From the NCBI RefSeq assembly GCF_014836445.1, contig NZ_JACSQV010000006.1:1-64000 (forward strand): DNA of 64,000 bases, written 5' to 3'. Each line of letters opens with the position of its first letter. The first letter of the stretch is position 1. Positions 1 to 10,615 of this stretch are shown here, piece after piece. This stretch comes from Cellulomonas avistercoris. GTDB lineage: Bacteria > Actinomycetota > Actinomycetes > Actinomycetales > Cellulomonadaceae. A program made the translations under genes and the position numbers. The notes under the pieces are model-generated. The model saw nothing but the letters and a program-made list of their open reading frames with translations, did not search any database and was not told the DNA's origin.

Positions 1-29
1 AGCAGGGCCAGGGCTGACGAGAAGAGACC

Positions 30-61
30 CGGGCACGGCCCCCGCACGGGGGCCGTGCCCG
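30..61. terminator. Perfect hairpin terminator at the left edge
   Basis: A perfect inverted repeat: the arm CGGGCACGGCCCCC pairs over 14 bp with its complement across a GCAC loop. There is no clear U-tract, as is common in high-GC actinobacteria. It can serve whatever gene ends left of the window and/or the leftward menF. Positions 62-222, between hairpin and menF stop, show no gene, only degenerate repeats containing GTCAGG. Confidence 0.7.
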
Positions 62-222
62 AGCACCGCGCCGTCGCGCGCGGTGCAGGCACGGGCCCGC
101 CGTGGGCACCCCCCTCCCGCGGCGGGCCTTCGTGCACCCTGCGGGGCGTGCGTCAGGCCCGGCAGGTGCGTCAGGCCAGGTGCGTGCGCCGGGGCAGGCG
201 TGCCGTCAGGACCGGCGCGCCG

Positions 223-1557
223 TCAGGACAGCGCGTGCCGCATGGGGTCGAGCTTCGCGCGGGACTCCGCGAGCTCGGCGGCCGGGTCGGACGCGGCGAC
301 GACGCCGCAGCCGGCGAACAGGCGCAGCCGGCGGGGGTCGTCACGGTCGACCTCGGCGGAGCGCAGCGCGATGCCCCACTCGCCGTCGCCGTCAGCGCCG
401 AACCAGCCGACCGGGCCGGCGTACCGGCCGCGGTCCATGCCCTCGATGCGCGTGATGAGCGCGCGTGCGGCCTGCGTCGGCGTGCCGCACACCGCAGCGG
501 TCGGGTGCAGCGCCGCGGCCAGCGCCAGGGACGAGGGGTGCGCGTCGTCGCCCTGCGGGGCCGTCAGGACGCCCGTGACGTCGGACGCGAGGTGCAGGAC
601 GTTGGGCAGCGGCAGGACGAACGGCACGTCGGGCACGTTCGACGACGAGCAGAACGGCGCGAGCGCCCGCGCGACCGACGTCACCGCGTACTCGTGCTCC
701 TCGAGGTCCTTGGACGAGTGCGCGAGGATCGCGGCGCGACCCATGTCGGCGTCGTCGTCGCCCGTGCGCCGGATCGTGCCCGCCAGCACGCGGGACGTGA
801 CGAGCCCCCGCTCCGAGCGCACGAGCAGCTCGGGCGTCGCGCCGATCATGCCGTCGACGCTGAACGTCCAGCACGACCGGTACCGGTCGGCGAGCCGGTG
901 CAGCGCCCAGCGCACGTCGAGCGGGTGCTCGGTGCGGGCGAGCTCGTCGCGCGCGAGCACGACCTTGTCGACCTCACCCGCGCGGATCGCGGCGACGCCG
1001 CGCGCGACCACGTCGAGCCAGGCGTCGGCGTCGACGGCGCCGTCGGTGTAGGTGACCTCGCCGGGTGCGGCCGGCGGGACGCGGCGCGGCACGAGGTCGT
1101 GCAGCCGCGGCATGGGACCGAGCTCGCCCGCCGTGCTCAGGGTCGTCAGCCACGCGCGTCCGTCGCGGCGCCCCACGACGACGCGCGGCACGACGACGAC
1201 GCCGCCCGCGGGGGAGTCGTCGTCGAACGCGAAGGACCCGAAGGCGATCGGCCCGGTGCCCGGCAGGCGCACCTCGTCGCGGACGATCGCGTGCTCGAGC
1301 AGCCGGCGCCACGCCCGCTCGGCGTCGGCGAACCTGTCCGCGCCGTGCACCTCGACGCGCGCGGCCTCGCCCCACGCCACGAGCCCGTCGCCGCGGCGCA
1401 CCCACGCGAGCGGGGCGTCGGGACCGAGCAGGTCGAGCAGGTCGTCGGCGTCCGGCACGTCGTCCGAGGGCAGGTCGCACGCGACGGTGCGGACCAGCAG
1501 GGGGCGGGGGACGCCGCCGGTGACGGGGGTGCTCGGCGACGTGCTCATCGCCGTCAA
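223..1557 (-). CDS. menF: Isochorismate synthase
   Basis: Encodes 444 aa of the chorismate-binding (MenF/EntC/DhbC) family, which converts chorismate to isochorismate, the first committed step of menaquinone synthesis. Visible family motifs are TPELLVRSERG, LAGTIRRTG, SSKDLEEHEYAV, LHPTAAVCGTP, GRYAGPVGWFG and LFAGCGVV near the C-terminus, and the length is normal. It has a short N-terminal region before the catalytic domain. The nearby menG and menaquinone-dependent nuo operon favour a menaquinone role over siderophore synthesis, as no siderophore genes are seen. ATG start. Confidence 0.9.
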   Translation of the reverse strand: MTAMSTSPSTPVTGGVPRPLLVRTVACDLPSDDVPDADDLLDLLGPDAPLAWVRRGDGLVAWGEAARVEVHGADRFADAERAWRRLLEHAIVRDEVRLPGTGPIAFGSFAFDDDSPAGGVVVVPRVVVGRRDGRAWLTTLSTAGELGPMPRLHDLVPRRVPPAAPGEVTYTDGAVDADAWLDVVARGVAAIRAGEVDKVVLARDELARTEHPLDVRWALHRLADRYRSCWTFSVDGMIGATPELLVRSERGLVTSRVLAGTIRRTGDDDADMGRAAILAHSSKDLEEHEYAVTSVARALAPFCSSSNVPDVPFVLPLPNVLHLASDVTGVLTAPQGDDAHPSSLALAAALHPTAAVCGTPTQAARALITRIEGMDRGRYAGPVGWFGADGDGEWGIALRSAEVDRDDPRRLRLFAGCGVVAASDPAAELAESRAKLDPMRHALS

Positions 1558-1623
1558 GGGTAGGCCCTCGGCGGCCGCCGATCGCGTCGAGGGTGGTGCG
1601 ACGCTCGTCTCAGCGGGCGGGTG

Positions 1624-2673
1624 TCAGCGGGGCTTGCGGGCCACGACGACGTCGCGCTCGATCGCCTGGTCGACGCGGTGCGAGAGCCCCAGGAAGGGCG
1701 CGTCCTCGAGCGGCTCGAGGCCGGCGTCCTCGAGCATCGCGACCAGGTCCTCGCGCGGCAGGACCTTGGTGTTCCACGACAGGCCCATCGCGCCGCCGCG
1801 GCGCAGCACGCGCGTCCACACCGGGACGGCGTCGGTCAGCAGGTCGCGCGGCGAGCGCGACGGCGTGCGCGGGCCCGTGACGGAGCCGTGCTGGATGCCG
1901 TACGGCGCGTCCGCGACGACGACGTCGAAGAACCCGGCGCGGTACATCCGGTCGGTGTCGAGCGTGTCGCCCTGGGTGATCTCGAGCGTCTGCACGTCAC
2001 CCGCGCGGTACTCGTCCTTGGTCGCCGCGAGCTCGAAGCTGGTGCGTCGGCCCAGCTTGGCGCCCGCGACCCGGACGCGGCTCGAGCTCGACCGGTGCTT
2101 GAGCCGCTTGTCCTGCAGCCACCGCGCCGCGAACGCCGTGTACGCCTCGACGTCGCGCCGGTCGACGTCGACGCCGTACGCGTCCCACCCGTACATGAGC
2201 GCCTGGTTGAGCGTCGTGCCGCGCCCGCACATCGGGTCCAGGACGCGCACGCGCGAGCCCAGGAAGCCGTCGAGGGGCAGGGCGGCCGCGGCCGTGAGGT
2301 TGAGCAGGAGACGCGTGAGCTGCTCGTTCGTCTTGCCGACGTACTTGAGGATCGTCAGCAGGTCGTCGTCGTAGCGGTCGAGCCGCTGCAGGTCGACGGG
2401 CAGCAGCGCGCCGTCGTCGCGCAGCTCGAACAGCGCGAACAGCGAGGACAGGTTGGCGAGCACGCGCAGGTCGTCCGGCGCGAGGTCGGGCGCGTCGACC
2501 ACCAGGTACGCCACGCCGCCGATCGTGCGCTCGACGGGCCCGCCGCGTGCACCGACCCGCCCGTCGAGGAGGAGCTCGTCGAGCGCGAGCAGCTCGTTGC
2601 GCACGAGACGCGCGGCCTGCTGCGAGTAGACCCGGTTCGCCGAGGGCTGGACGAGGATCGCGTACTGCGGCAT
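1624..2673 (-). CDS. TRM11/THUMP-like tRNA methyltransferase family protein
   Basis: A 349-aa protein starting at the ATG that gives [11 protein letters not shown]. An N-terminal domain of about 160 residues precedes a Rossmann methyltransferase fold with the SAM-binding motif DPMCGRGTT and a catalytic-type ADAPYG motif, a variant of the DPPY motif of amino-methyltransferases. This resembles the Trm11/TrmG10 family that methylates guanosine-10 of tRNA, but the substrate is inferred, not shown. It reads leftward 66 bp upstream of menF, so the two may share a transcript. The start is 113 bp from the divergent menG. Confidence 0.7.
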   Translation of the reverse strand: MPQYAILVQPSANRVYSQQAARLVRNELLALDELLLDGRVGARGGPVERTIGGVAYLVVDAPDLAPDDLRVLANLSSLFALFELRDDGALLPVDLQRLDRYDDDLLTILKYVGKTNEQLTRLLLNLTAAAALPLDGFLGSRVRVLDPMCGRGTTLNQALMYGWDAYGVDVDRRDVEAYTAFAARWLQDKRLKHRSSSSRVRVAGAKLGRRTSFELAATKDEYRAGDVQTLEITQGDTLDTDRMYRAGFFDVVVADAPYGIQHGSVTGPRTPSRSPRDLLTDAVPVWTRVLRRGGAMGLSWNTKVLPREDLVAMLEDAGLEPLEDAPFLGLSHRVDQAIERDVVVARKPR

Positions 2674-2786
2674 GGGTGGTGACGCCCCCGGGGGTCGGCT
2701 CTGCGGCCCGGCCGACGCCGGGCCCACGGCGCACGCTACCCGAGCACGGTGCGCGCCCTGCCGTGCGGACCTGCGACCATGGGCGC

Positions 2787-3479
2787 ATGCCTCGCGCCGC
2801 CCTCGACAAGGACCCCCGCGACGTCGCCGCCATGTTCGACGCGGTCGCGCACCGGTACGACCTCACGAACGACGTCATCTCGCTCGGGCAGGACCGCGCG
2901 TGGCGCAGGGCCACGCTGGCGGCGCTCGGCGCCGAGCGCGGCGAGACGGTGCTCGACCTCGCCGCCGGCACGGGGACGTCGAGCGAGCCGCTCGCCGACG
3001 CCGGCGTGCACGTCGTGCCGTGCGACCTGTCGACGGGCATGCTGCGCGTCGGCCGTCGCCGCCGTCCCGACCTGCCGTTCGTGGCGGGTGACGCGCTGCA
3101 CCTGCCCTTCGCCGACGAGTCCTTCGACGCCGTGACGATGTCGTTCGGCCTGCGCAACGTGTCCGACGTGGACGCGGCGCTGCGCGAGCTGCTGCGCGTC
3201 ACCCGCCCCGGCGGGCGCATGGTCGTGTGCGAGTTCTCCCGGCCGACGTTCGCGCCGTTCCGCACGGTGTACACGAACTACCTCATGCGTGCCCTGCCGC
3301 CCGTCGCGCGCGCGGTGTCCAAGGAGCCGGACGCGTACGTGTACCTCGCGGAGTCGATCCGCAGCTGGCCCGACCAGCGGGAGCTCGGTCTCCTGGTGCG
3401 GGACGCCGGCTGGGACAAGGTGGCCTTCCGCAACCTCTCGGGCGGGATCGTCGCGCTGCACCGCGCCACCCGCCCCTGA
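2787..3479 (+). CDS. menG: Demethylmenaquinone methyltransferase
   Basis: A 230-aa class I SAM methyltransferase of the UbiE/MenG family, catalysing the final C-methylation of demethylmenaquinone to menaquinone. Motifs seen are [19 protein letters not shown] near the N-terminus, [16 protein letters not shown] (SAM motif I), [10 protein letters not shown] and [14 protein letters not shown]. The ATG at 2787 matches the normal family N-terminus; longer upstream reading is shadow sequence. It lies between menF (divergent) and the flavoprotein-nuo unit, consistent with a quinone pathway cluster. Membrane-associated activity is expected from the family. Confidence 0.92.
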   Translation: MPRAALDKDPRDVAAMFDAVAHRYDLTNDVISLGQDRAWRRATLAALGAERGETVLDLAAGTGTSSEPLADAGVHVVPCDLSTGMLRVGRRRRPDLPFVAGDALHLPFADESFDAVTMSFGLRNVSDVDAALRELLRVTRPGGRMVVCEFSRPTFAPFRTVYTNYLMRALPPVARAVSKEPDAYVYLAESIRSWPDQRELGLLVRDAGWDKVAFRNLSGGIVALHRATRP

Positions 3480-3688
3480 CGTCCTCGGGCGTGATCGTGC
3501 GGTGCACCACCTGCGTCGGGGCGGCGGTCGGCGCGGGGGCAGGATGAGCACGACGACGTCCCGCGGTGCGCGGACGGCGGCGTCGCGAGGTGGTCGGCGG
3601 TGCTGGTGGCGGTGCGTCGCCAGGACGTTCGGCCCGGGCTGCCGCTGAGGTAAGCCAAGCCTTCGCAGACAGGCTCCGAGGCGCTCGT

Positions 3689-3724
3689 TACACTCGCCGG
3701 GGTTGCACGTGAACAACGTCACAA
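3689..3724 (+). promoter_or_regulatory. Candidate promoter -10 and Rex-like operator for the flavoprotein-nuo unit
   Basis: A TACACT -10-like hexamer (3689-3694) is followed at 3707-3724 by ACGTGAACAACGTCACAA. This differs from the Streptomyces Rex consensus TTGTGAACNNNTTCACAA at three fixed positions only. The site would lie just downstream of the transcription start, a position suited to repression. Rex senses NADH/NAD+ and is known to control nuo genes in Streptomyces. No convincing -35 was found. The remainder of the 258-bp gap 3480-3737 shows no gene. Confidence 0.5.
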
Positions 3725-3737
3725 GTGGGGTGGCACG

Positions 3738-5039
3738 GTGGTCGGAGCGGTCGATGACGCGGACGTCATCGTCGTCGGCGCCGGTCCGGCCGGGTCCTCG
3801 GCCGCCTACCACTGCGCGGCCGCGGGGCTGGACGTCCTCCTGCTGGAGAAGGCGACCTTCCCGCGCGACAAGATCTGCGGCGACGGCCTGACCCCGCGCG
3901 CGGTCGCCGAGCTGGTGCGCATGGGCGTGCCGATCCGCGAGCAGGACGGCTGGATCCGCAACGTGGGCCTGCGCGTCATCGGCGGCGGCCACCGGATTGA
4001 GCTGCCGTGGCCCGAGCTGTCGAGCTACCCGTCCTACGGGCTGGCCCGTGCGCGCGCGTCCTTCGACCAGACGCTCGCCGAGCACGCCCGTGCCGCGGGC
4101 GCCAAGCTGCTCGAGGGCACGTCGGTCACGGCGCCCGTGCGCGACGAGCGCACCGGTCGCGTCGTCGGGGTCAAGGCGCGGCCCGTCGCGGCCGACGGCC
4201 GGCGCACCGTGGACGCCGGCGCCGAGGTCGAGTACCGCGCGCCCGTCGTCATCGCCGCCGACGGCGTGTCCGCGCGGCTCGCGACCGCCGTCGGGCGCGT
4301 GAAGCGCGACGACCGCCCCATGGGCGTCGCGGTCCGCACGTACTTCCGCACCCCCCGCCACGACGACCCGTGGATGGAGTCCCACCTCGAGCTGTGGGAC
4401 GGGGCTCCCGGCGCCTCGAACCTCATGCCCGGGTACGGCTGGATCTTCTCGCTCGGGGACGGCACCGCGAACGTCGGGCTGGGCTCGGTGAGCTCCACGG
4501 CCGCCGCGACCAAGGTCGACTACAAGGACCTCTTCTCGCGCTGGATGGCCAACGCGCCGCGCGAGTGGGAGTTCACGCCCGACAACCAGGTCGCCCCCGT
4601 GCGCGGCGCGGCGCTCCCGATGGGCTTCAACCGCGGGCCGCTGTACGCCGACGGCCTCCTGCTCGCGGGCGACTCCGCGGGCATGATCAGCCCGTTCAAC
4701 GGCGAGGGCATCGCCTACGGCCTGCAGGCCGGTAGGGTCGCTGCGGACGCGATCGCGCAGGGTCTGGCGCGCGGTTCGGCCGCCGGCCGGGAGCGGGCGC
4801 TCGCGACGTACCAGCAGCGCATGAAGGACGACCTCGGCGGGTACTACACGCTCGGTCGGGTGTTCGTGCGCCTCATCGAGCACCCCCAGGTCATGCACCT
4901 GTGCACGCGCTACGGGCTGCCCCGCCCGCTGCTCATGAAGTTCGTGCTCAAGCTGCTCTCCGACTCCTACGAACCTCGCGGCGGCGACGTGGTCGACCGC
5001 GTCATCTCCGCGCTCGCCCGGCTGGCGCCGGATGCCTGA
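3738..5039 (+). CDS. Geranylgeranyl reductase-family FAD oxidoreductase (possible menaquinone reductase)
   Basis: A 433-aa flavoprotein. The N-terminus carries the FAD Rossmann motif DVIVVGAGPAGSSAAY, and a second FAD motif LAGDSAGMISPFNGEGIAYG lies near residue 310. This is the geranylgeranyl reductase/digeranylgeranylglycerophospholipid reductase family. In mycobacteria the homologue MenJ saturates one isoprene unit of menaquinone. Its position between menG and nuoA, 69 bp upstream of nuoA on the same strand, supports a menaquinone-tail reductase, but substrate is inferred. The GTG start is chosen because the FAD motif begins within 10 residues of it. Confidence 0.8.
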   Translation: MVGAVDDADVIVVGAGPAGSSAAYHCAAAGLDVLLLEKATFPRDKICGDGLTPRAVAELVRMGVPIREQDGWIRNVGLRVIGGGHRIELPWPELSSYPSYGLARARASFDQTLAEHARAAGAKLLEGTSVTAPVRDERTGRVVGVKARPVAADGRRTVDAGAEVEYRAPVVIAADGVSARLATAVGRVKRDDRPMGVAVRTYFRTPRHDDPWMESHLELWDGAPGASNLMPGYGWIFSLGDGTANVGLGSVSSTAAATKVDYKDLFSRWMANAPREWEFTPDNQVAPVRGAALPMGFNRGPLYADGLLLAGDSAGMISPFNGEGIAYGLQAGRVAADAIAQGLARGSAAGRERALATYQQRMKDDLGGYYTLGRVFVRLIEHPQVMHLCTRYGLPRPLLMKFVLKLLSDSYEPRGGDVVDRVISALARLAPDA

Positions 5040-5108
5040 GGCAGCGAGCATGACCCACGCGACGCAGGGCCGGCCCGGCCGGACGTCTTCGACGAGGAGG
5101 ACCGCTCG

Positions 5109-5471
5109 ATGAGCAACCCGTACGTCCCGCTCCTGGTGATGATCGGGATCGCGGCCGTCCTCGCCCTCGGTGGGGTCGGCGCGAGCGCGATCCTCGGACC
5201 CAAGCGGTACAACCGCGCGAAGCTCGAGGCCTACGAGTGCGGCATCGAACCCACGCCCCACGCCATCGGCGGCGGGCGCTTCCCGATCAAGTACTACCTG
5301 GTCGCGATGACCTTCATCATCTTCGACATCGAGGTCGTCTTCCTCTACCCGTGGGCCGTGGGCTTCGCCGAGCTCGCGACGTTCGGCCTCGTGGCGATGA
5401 TGGCGTTCCTGCTGATCATCACGGTCCCGTTCGTCTACGAGTGGAAGCGCGGCGGCCTGGAGTGGGACTGA
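5109..5471 (+). CDS. nuoA: NADH-quinone oxidoreductase subunit A
   Basis: A 120-aa membrane subunit of complex I with three predicted helices. Family signatures are YECGIEPTP and the FIIFDIEVVFLYPWA segment. It starts the 14-gene nuo operon, which transfers electrons from NADH to menaquinone while pumping protons. A GAGGA ribosome-binding site precedes the ATG by a few bases. It is probably co-transcribed with the upstream flavoprotein. Confidence 0.95.
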   Translation: MSNPYVPLLVMIGIAAVLALGGVGASAILGPKRYNRAKLEAYECGIEPTPHAIGGGRFPIKYYLVAMTFIIFDIEVVFLYPWAVGFAELATFGLVAMMAFLLIITVPFVYEWKRGGLEWD

Positions 5472-5546
5472 CCGTGCACGGACCCGCACGACCGGGCCCC
5501 ACCGCCGCCGCGACGCGCGGCCGACCGACTTCGAGGAGGAGCTGAC

Positions 5547-6098
5547 ATGGGCATCGAGGAAGCGCCCTCGGGCTTCCTGCTGACGACGGTCGAGGACCTC
5601 GTCGGCTACTTCCGCAAGGCATCGCTGTGGCCCGTCACGTTCGGGCTCGCGTGCTGCGCGATCGAGATGATGGCGGCCGGCACGAGCCGGTTCGACATCT
5701 CCCGCTTCGGCATGGAGGTCTTCCGCGCGTCGCCGCGCCAGTCCGACCTCATGATCGTGGCCGGCCGCGTGAGCCAGAAGATGGCGCCCGTCGTCCGCCA
5801 GGTGTACGACCAGATGGCCGGCCCCAAGTGGGTGCTGTCGATGGGTGTGTGCGCCTCGTCGGGCGGCATGTTCAACAACTACGCGATCGTGCAGGGGGTC
5901 GACCACATCGTCCCCGTGGACATCTACCTGCCCGGCTGCCCGCCGCGCCCCGAGATGCTGCTGCACGCGATCCTCGCGCTGCACCAGCAGATCCAGGACG
6001 AGCCGCTGGGCGTCAACCGCCAGGAGGCCGCGCGCAAGGCGCAGGAGGCCGCCATGGCCGCCACGCCCACGTCGCACATGACGGGACTGCTGCGATGA
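5547..6098 (+). CDS. nuoB: NADH-quinone oxidoreductase subunit B
   Basis: A 183-aa peripheral-arm subunit that carries the terminal iron-sulfur cluster N2, which reduces quinone. The adjacent cysteine pair in [10 protein letters not shown], the later CASSGGMF and the GCPPRPE motif supply the four cluster ligands, so the protein looks functional. A GAGGAG ribosome-binding site precedes the ATG. Its TGA overlaps the nuoC ATG (ATGA), giving translational coupling. Confidence 0.95.
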   Translation: MGIEEAPSGFLLTTVEDLVGYFRKASLWPVTFGLACCAIEMMAAGTSRFDISRFGMEVFRASPRQSDLMIVAGRVSQKMAPVVRQVYDQMAGPKWVLSMGVCASSGGMFNNYAIVQGVDHIVPVDIYLPGCPPRPEMLLHAILALHQQIQDEPLGVNRQEAARKAQEAAMAATPTSHMTGLLR

Positions 6099-7048
6099 GC
6101 GACGAGGGCACGAAGCCCGCCGAGGGCACGACGCCGGGCGAGGGCACGGACCCCACGAAGGGCACCAAGCCCGTCGCGGAGTCGACGCCCCGCGAGGACG
6201 CGACGTCCCCCGCCGCCGACCGGCCGACGGAGGGCACCAAGCCCACCGCCGAGAAGGCGGACGCGTCGGCCGCGGTCAAGCCGGGCGAGCCCGCGCCGGC
6301 GGGGACGCAGCGCACGAGCGCGGCGGCCCTCGAGGCGGGGTCCCAGAACCTCCCGGCGGGCCCCGACCCGACGGGCCCGCGCACGCCGCTCGACATCGTC
6401 GACGTCCGCACCGGCATGTTCGGCGTGGCCGGCACGGGGGACACCTCGGGCTTCGGCGGTCTCGTGCGGACCGTCGCGATGCCCGGCCCCAGCGAGCGTC
6501 CCTACGGCGGCTGGTTCGACGAGGTCGTCGACGTCCTCACCGAGGTCCTCGACGAGTCCGGCACCGGCTTCGCGCACGCGGTCGAGGCCGTCGTCGTCGA
6601 CCGCGGCGAGCTCACGCTCGAGGTCGCACGCGAGCACCTCGTCGAGGTCGTGCAGGCGCTGCGCGACGACCCCGACCTGCGCTTCGAGCTCTCGCTCGGG
6701 GTCTCCGGGGTCCACTTCCCGCACGACGCCGGACGCGAGCTGCACGCGGTCTACCACGTGGTGTCGGTGACCCACGGTCGACGCCTGCGGCTCGAGGTCG
6801 CGGCACCCGAGGGCGACCCGCACATCCCCTCCACCGTGGCGGTCTACCCCGCCAACGACTGGCACGAGCGCGAGACCTGGGACTTCTTCGGGATCGTGTT
6901 CGACGGCCACCCCGGTCTGGCGCGCATCGAGATGCCCGACGACTGGCCGGGCCACCCGCAGCGCAAGGACTACCCCCTCGGCGGGATCCCGGTCGAGTAC
7001 AAGGGCGCGACCATCCCGCCCCCGGACCAGCGGAGGTCGTACAGCTGA
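6095..7048 (+). CDS. nuoC: NADH-quinone oxidoreductase subunit C with long low-complexity N-terminus
   Basis: A 317-aa protein; the conserved 30-kDa-subunit domain begins near residue 95 and ends with the family motif [11 protein letters not shown]. The preceding roughly 90 residues are low complexity, rich in E, G, T, K and P, with repeated EGTKP/EGTTP units, and are probably disordered. The ATG overlaps the nuoB stop, so the extension belongs to the gene. The C subunit helps dock NuoB/NuoD. The role of the extension is unknown. Confidence 0.92.
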   Translation: MSDEGTKPAEGTTPGEGTDPTKGTKPVAESTPREDATSPAADRPTEGTKPTAEKADASAAVKPGEPAPAGTQRTSAAALEAGSQNLPAGPDPTGPRTPLDIVDVRTGMFGVAGTGDTSGFGGLVRTVAMPGPSERPYGGWFDEVVDVLTEVLDESGTGFAHAVEAVVVDRGELTLEVAREHLVEVVQALRDDPDLRFELSLGVSGVHFPHDAGRELHAVYHVVSVTHGRRLRLEVAAPEGDPHIPSTVAVYPANDWHERETWDFFGIVFDGHPGLARIEMPDDWPGHPQRKDYPLGGIPVEYKGATIPPPDQRRSYS

Positions 7049-8400
7049 TGACCGCCCCCACTTCGCAGACCCCCCACGCGACCCGCCACGTGCCGCTGGA
7101 CGAGACGCAGGGCGTGCCCTCGTTCGAGGCCTCGGGCGGCGACTGGTCCGACATCGCCGAGGAGGCCGCTCGCCTCGGCGAGGAGCGCATCGTCGTCAAC
7201 ATGGGCCCGCAGCACCCGTCGACCCACGGCGTGCTGCGGCTCATGCTCGAGATCGACGGCGAGACCGTCACCGAGGCCCGCGCCGGTATCGGCTACCTGC
7301 ACACGGGCATCGAGAAGAACATGGAGTTCCGCACCTGGACCCAGGGCGTGACGTTCTGCACCCGCATGGACTACGTCGCCCCGCTGTTCCAGGAGGCGGC
7401 CTACTGCCTCGCGGTCGAGAAGCTGCTCGGCATCACCGACGACGTGCCCGAGCGCGCCTCGGTCATCCGCGTGCTGATGATGGAGCTCAACCGCATCTCC
7501 TCGCACCTGGTCTTCCTCGCGACGGGCGGCAACGAGCTCGGCGCGACGACGATCATGATCCTGGGCTTCACGGCCCGCGAGGAGATCCTCAAGGTCTTCG
7601 AGCTGATCTCCGGCCTGCGCATGAACCACGCGTACATCCGCCCCGGCGGCGTCGCGCAGGACGTGCCCCCGGGCGCCATCGACTCGGTGCGCGAGGCCAT
7701 GACCACGGTCCGCGGCTACTTCCGCCAGCTCGAGGACCTCATGCTGGCCAACCCGATCCTGCAGGCGCGCATGAAGGACGTCGGGGCGCTCAGCCTCGCG
7801 GCCTGCATGTCGCTCGGCGTGACCGGCCCGCTGCTGCGCGCGACCGGCCTGCCCTACGACGTGCGCAAGACCGACCCGTACTGCGGGTACGAGACGTACG
7901 ACTTCGACGTCCCGACGCAGGACGCGGCCGACTCGTGGGCGCGTCTGCTCGTCCGCATCGAGGAGTGCTACCAGTCGATGCGGATCGTCGAGCAGTGCCT
8001 CGAGCGGCTCGCGAAGCCGGGTCCGGTCATGGTCGCCGACAAGAAGATCGCGTGGCCCGCACAGCTCGCCATCGGCACCGACGGCATGGGCAACTCCCTG
8101 GACCACATCAAGGAGATCATGGGCACCTCCATGGAGGCCCTGATCCACCACTTCAAGCTGGTGACCGAGGGCTTCCGCGTGCCGGCGGGCCAGGTCTTCC
8201 AGACCGTCGAGCACCCGCGCGGCGAGCTGGGCGTCCACCTGGTCTCCGACGGGGGCACCAAGCCGTACCGGGCGCACTTCCGCGACCCGTCGTTCAACAA
8301 CCTGCAGGCCGTCTCGATGATGTGCGAGGGCGGCCAGATCGCCGACGTCGTCGTCGCCGTCGCGTCGATCGACCCGGTGCTGGGAGGGGTGGACCGCTGA
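7048..8400 (+). CDS. nuoD: NADH-quinone oxidoreductase subunit D
   Basis: A 450-aa 49-kDa-type subunit that forms the quinone pocket with NuoB. The signature [15 protein letters not shown] lies near residue 50, followed by [12 protein letters not shown] and, at the C-terminus, the conserved DPVLGGVDR end typical of the family. Length is normal for actinobacteria. It overlaps nuoC by ATGA and nuoE by a single shared A (TGATG), indicating tight translational coupling. Confidence 0.95.
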   Translation: MTAPTSQTPHATRHVPLDETQGVPSFEASGGDWSDIAEEAARLGEERIVVNMGPQHPSTHGVLRLMLEIDGETVTEARAGIGYLHTGIEKNMEFRTWTQGVTFCTRMDYVAPLFQEAAYCLAVEKLLGITDDVPERASVIRVLMMELNRISSHLVFLATGGNELGATTIMILGFTAREEILKVFELISGLRMNHAYIRPGGVAQDVPPGAIDSVREAMTTVRGYFRQLEDLMLANPILQARMKDVGALSLAACMSLGVTGPLLRATGLPYDVRKTDPYCGYETYDFDVPTQDAADSWARLLVRIEECYQSMRIVEQCLERLAKPGPVMVADKKIAWPAQLAIGTDGMGNSLDHIKEIMGTSMEALIHHFKLVTEGFRVPAGQVFQTVEHPRGELGVHLVSDGGTKPYRAHFRDPSFNNLQAVSMMCEGGQIADVVVAVASIDPVLGGVDR

Positions 8401-9281
8401 TGTCCGTCGAGCACGCGGGCGCCCCGGCGCCCCACGACCACGGTCGGACCCCGGGGGAGCGGCACGCCACGGGCTTCGACGACGCGACGCGCGCCCGGCT
8501 GACGGCCGACGCGCAGGAGATCATCGCGCGCTACCCGCAGGCCCGCTCGGCGCTGCTGCCGATGCTGCACCTGGTGCAGGCGGAGGACGGCTACGTCAGC
8601 CCGCGCGGCATCGCGTTCTGCGCCGCGACGCTGGGCATCTCGACCGCCGAGGTCTCCGCGGTCGCGACCTTCTACACGCAGTACAAGCGGCACCCCAACG
8701 GCACCTACACGGTCGGCGTGTGCACCAACACGCTGTGCGCGGTCATGGGTGGTGACGCGATCTGGGAGGAGCTCAGCGCGCACCTCGGGATCGGGCACGA
8801 CGAGACGACCGACGACGGCGCCGTGACGCTCGAGCGCATCGAGTGCAACGCCGCCTGCGACTACGCGCCCGTCGTGATGGTCAACTGGGAGTTCTTCGAC
8901 AACCAGACGCCCGCCTCGGCCGTGGAGGTCGTCGACAAGCTCGTCGAGGGCGCACCCGTCGCACCGACGCGCGGCGCGTCGTCGGTCTGCACGTTCAAGG
9001 AGATGAGCCGCGTCCTGGCGGGCTTCCCCGACGGCCGTGCCGACGAGGGCGTGGGCGCCGGGCCGGCGACGGTGCGCGGCACCGTGCTGGCCCGTGAGCG
9101 CGGCTGGACGGCACCGTCGTTCGACGCCGACGAGCGCGCGGCCACGAGCGGCGCGAGCCACGGCGAGCCGGAGGCCGGCGAGGAGCAGTCCAGCGCCGAC
9201 CGGGCGCCGACGACGCCGGCCGACGTCTCGCCCGCCGGCGAGCAGCGCAAGCAGAAGTCCGACGACGCGAAGGAGTCGTGA
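8400..9281 (+). CDS. nuoE: NADH-quinone oxidoreductase subunit E with C-terminal tail
   Basis: A 293-aa, 24-kDa-type subunit of the NADH-oxidising module. The [2Fe-2S] ligands are visible in [10 protein letters not shown] and [10 protein letters not shown]. The conserved domain ends near residue 200; the remaining C-terminal stretch is rich in A, E, S and D and is probably disordered. The ATG shares its A with the nuoD stop. The long tail is unusual compared with the roughly 170-240-aa family average. Confidence 0.93.
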   Translation: MSVEHAGAPAPHDHGRTPGERHATGFDDATRARLTADAQEIIARYPQARSALLPMLHLVQAEDGYVSPRGIAFCAATLGISTAEVSAVATFYTQYKRHPNGTYTVGVCTNTLCAVMGGDAIWEELSAHLGIGHDETTDDGAVTLERIECNAACDYAPVVMVNWEFFDNQTPASAVEVVDKLVEGAPVAPTRGASSVCTFKEMSRVLAGFPDGRADEGVGAGPATVRGTVLARERGWTAPSFDADERAATSGASHGEPEAGEEQSSADRAPTTPADVSPAGEQRKQKSDDAKES

Positions 9282-10615
9282 TGACGACCCTGACCCCCGT
9301 GCTGTCCGCGCACTGGGACGCGGACCGGTCGTGGAAGCTCGACCGCTACGAGGCCGACGGCGGCTACCGCGGCCTGCGCCGCGCGCTGGGCATGGCACCG
9401 GCCGACGTCGTGACCGCCGTGAAGGACTCCGGGCTGCGCGGCCGCGGGGGAGCGGGCTTCCCGACGGGCATGAAGTGGGGCTTCCTGCCCGCGCCCGACG
9501 GCGGCCCCCGCTACCTCGTCGTCAACGCCGACGAGTCGGAGCCGGGCACCTGCAAGGACATCCCGCTGATGCTGGCGAGCCCGCAGGACCTCATCGAGGG
9601 CGTGATCATCACGTCCTACGCGATCGGCTGCCACCACGCGTTCATCTACGTGCGCGGCGAGGTCGTGCACGTCTACCGCCGGCTGCTCGAGGCCGTCCGC
9701 GAGGCGCGCGAGGCCGGGTACGTGGGCACCGACATCCTCGGGTCGGGCTTCGACCTCGAGATCACGGTGCACGCCGGCGCCGGTGCGTACATCTGCGGCG
9801 AGGAGACGGCGCTGCTCGACTCTCTCGAGGGCCTGCGCGGCCAGCCGCGCCTGAAGCCGCCGTTCCCCGCGGTCGCCGGTCTGTACGCGCGGCCGACCGT
9901 GGTCAACAACGTCGAGTCCGTCGCGTCCGTGCCCGGCATCCTCGTCGGCGGTGCCGACTGGTTCACGTCGATGGGCACCGAGCGCTCCGCGGGCCACGGC
10001 CTGTTCTCGCTGTCGGGCCACGTCACGCGGCCCGGGCAGTACGAGGCTCCGCTGGGCATCACGCTGCGCGAGCTGCTCGACATGGCGGGCGGCGTGCGCG
10101 AGGGGCACGAGCTGAAGTTCTGGACGCCCGGCGGGTCGTCGACGCCGATCTTCACGGCGGAGCACCTCGACGTGCCGCTCGACTACGAGTCCGTCGGCAA
10201 GGCGGGCTCCATGCTCGGGACGCGCGCGCTGCAGATCTTCGACGAGACGACGTCCGTCGTGAAGGCCGTGTCGCGCTGGATCCAGTTCTACAAGCACGAG
10301 TCCTGCGGCAAGTGCACGCCCTGCCGCGAGGGCACGTTCTGGCTCGCCCAGATCATGGCGCGCCTCGAGGCCGGGCAGGGCACGCCGCAGGACATCGACC
10401 TGCTGCTCGACCTGTGCGACAACATCCTCGGACGCGCGTTCTGCGCGCTCGGCGACGGTGCGACGAGCCCCGTGACGAGCGCCATCCAGTACTTCCGGGA
10501 GGAGTTCGAGGCGGGCACGCACACGCCCGCCGACGTCCTGTTCCCGCCCGAGCGCAGCGCGCTCTTCGACTACACGCCGCGTCACAGCACGCAGCTGGCG
10601 GGGGTGCACGCATGA
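9281..10615 (+). CDS. nuoF: NADH-quinone oxidoreductase subunit F
   Basis: A 444-aa, 51-kDa-type subunit that binds NADH, FMN and cluster N3. Motifs include [16 protein letters not shown] (NADH-binding glycine loop), the FMN segment [12 protein letters not shown], and the 4Fe-4S motif [12 protein letters not shown] with a later cysteine in [10 protein letters not shown]. An ATG overlapping the nuoE stop was preferred over the GTG one codon upstream. Confidence 0.95.
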   Translation: MTTLTPVLSAHWDADRSWKLDRYEADGGYRGLRRALGMAPADVVTAVKDSGLRGRGGAGFPTGMKWGFLPAPDGGPRYLVVNADESEPGTCKDIPLMLASPQDLIEGVIITSYAIGCHHAFIYVRGEVVHVYRRLLEAVREAREAGYVGTDILGSGFDLEITVHAGAGAYICGEETALLDSLEGLRGQPRLKPPFPAVAGLYARPTVVNNVESVASVPGILVGGADWFTSMGTERSAGHGLFSLSGHVTRPGQYEAPLGITLRELLDMAGGVREGHELKFWTPGGSSTPIFTAEHLDVPLDYESVGKAGSMLGTRALQIFDETTSVVKAVSRWIQFYKHESCGKCTPCREGTFWLAQIMARLEAGQGTPQDIDLLLDLCDNILGRAFCALGDGATSPVTSAIQYFREEFEAGTHTPADVLFPPERSALFDYTPRHSTQLAGVHA

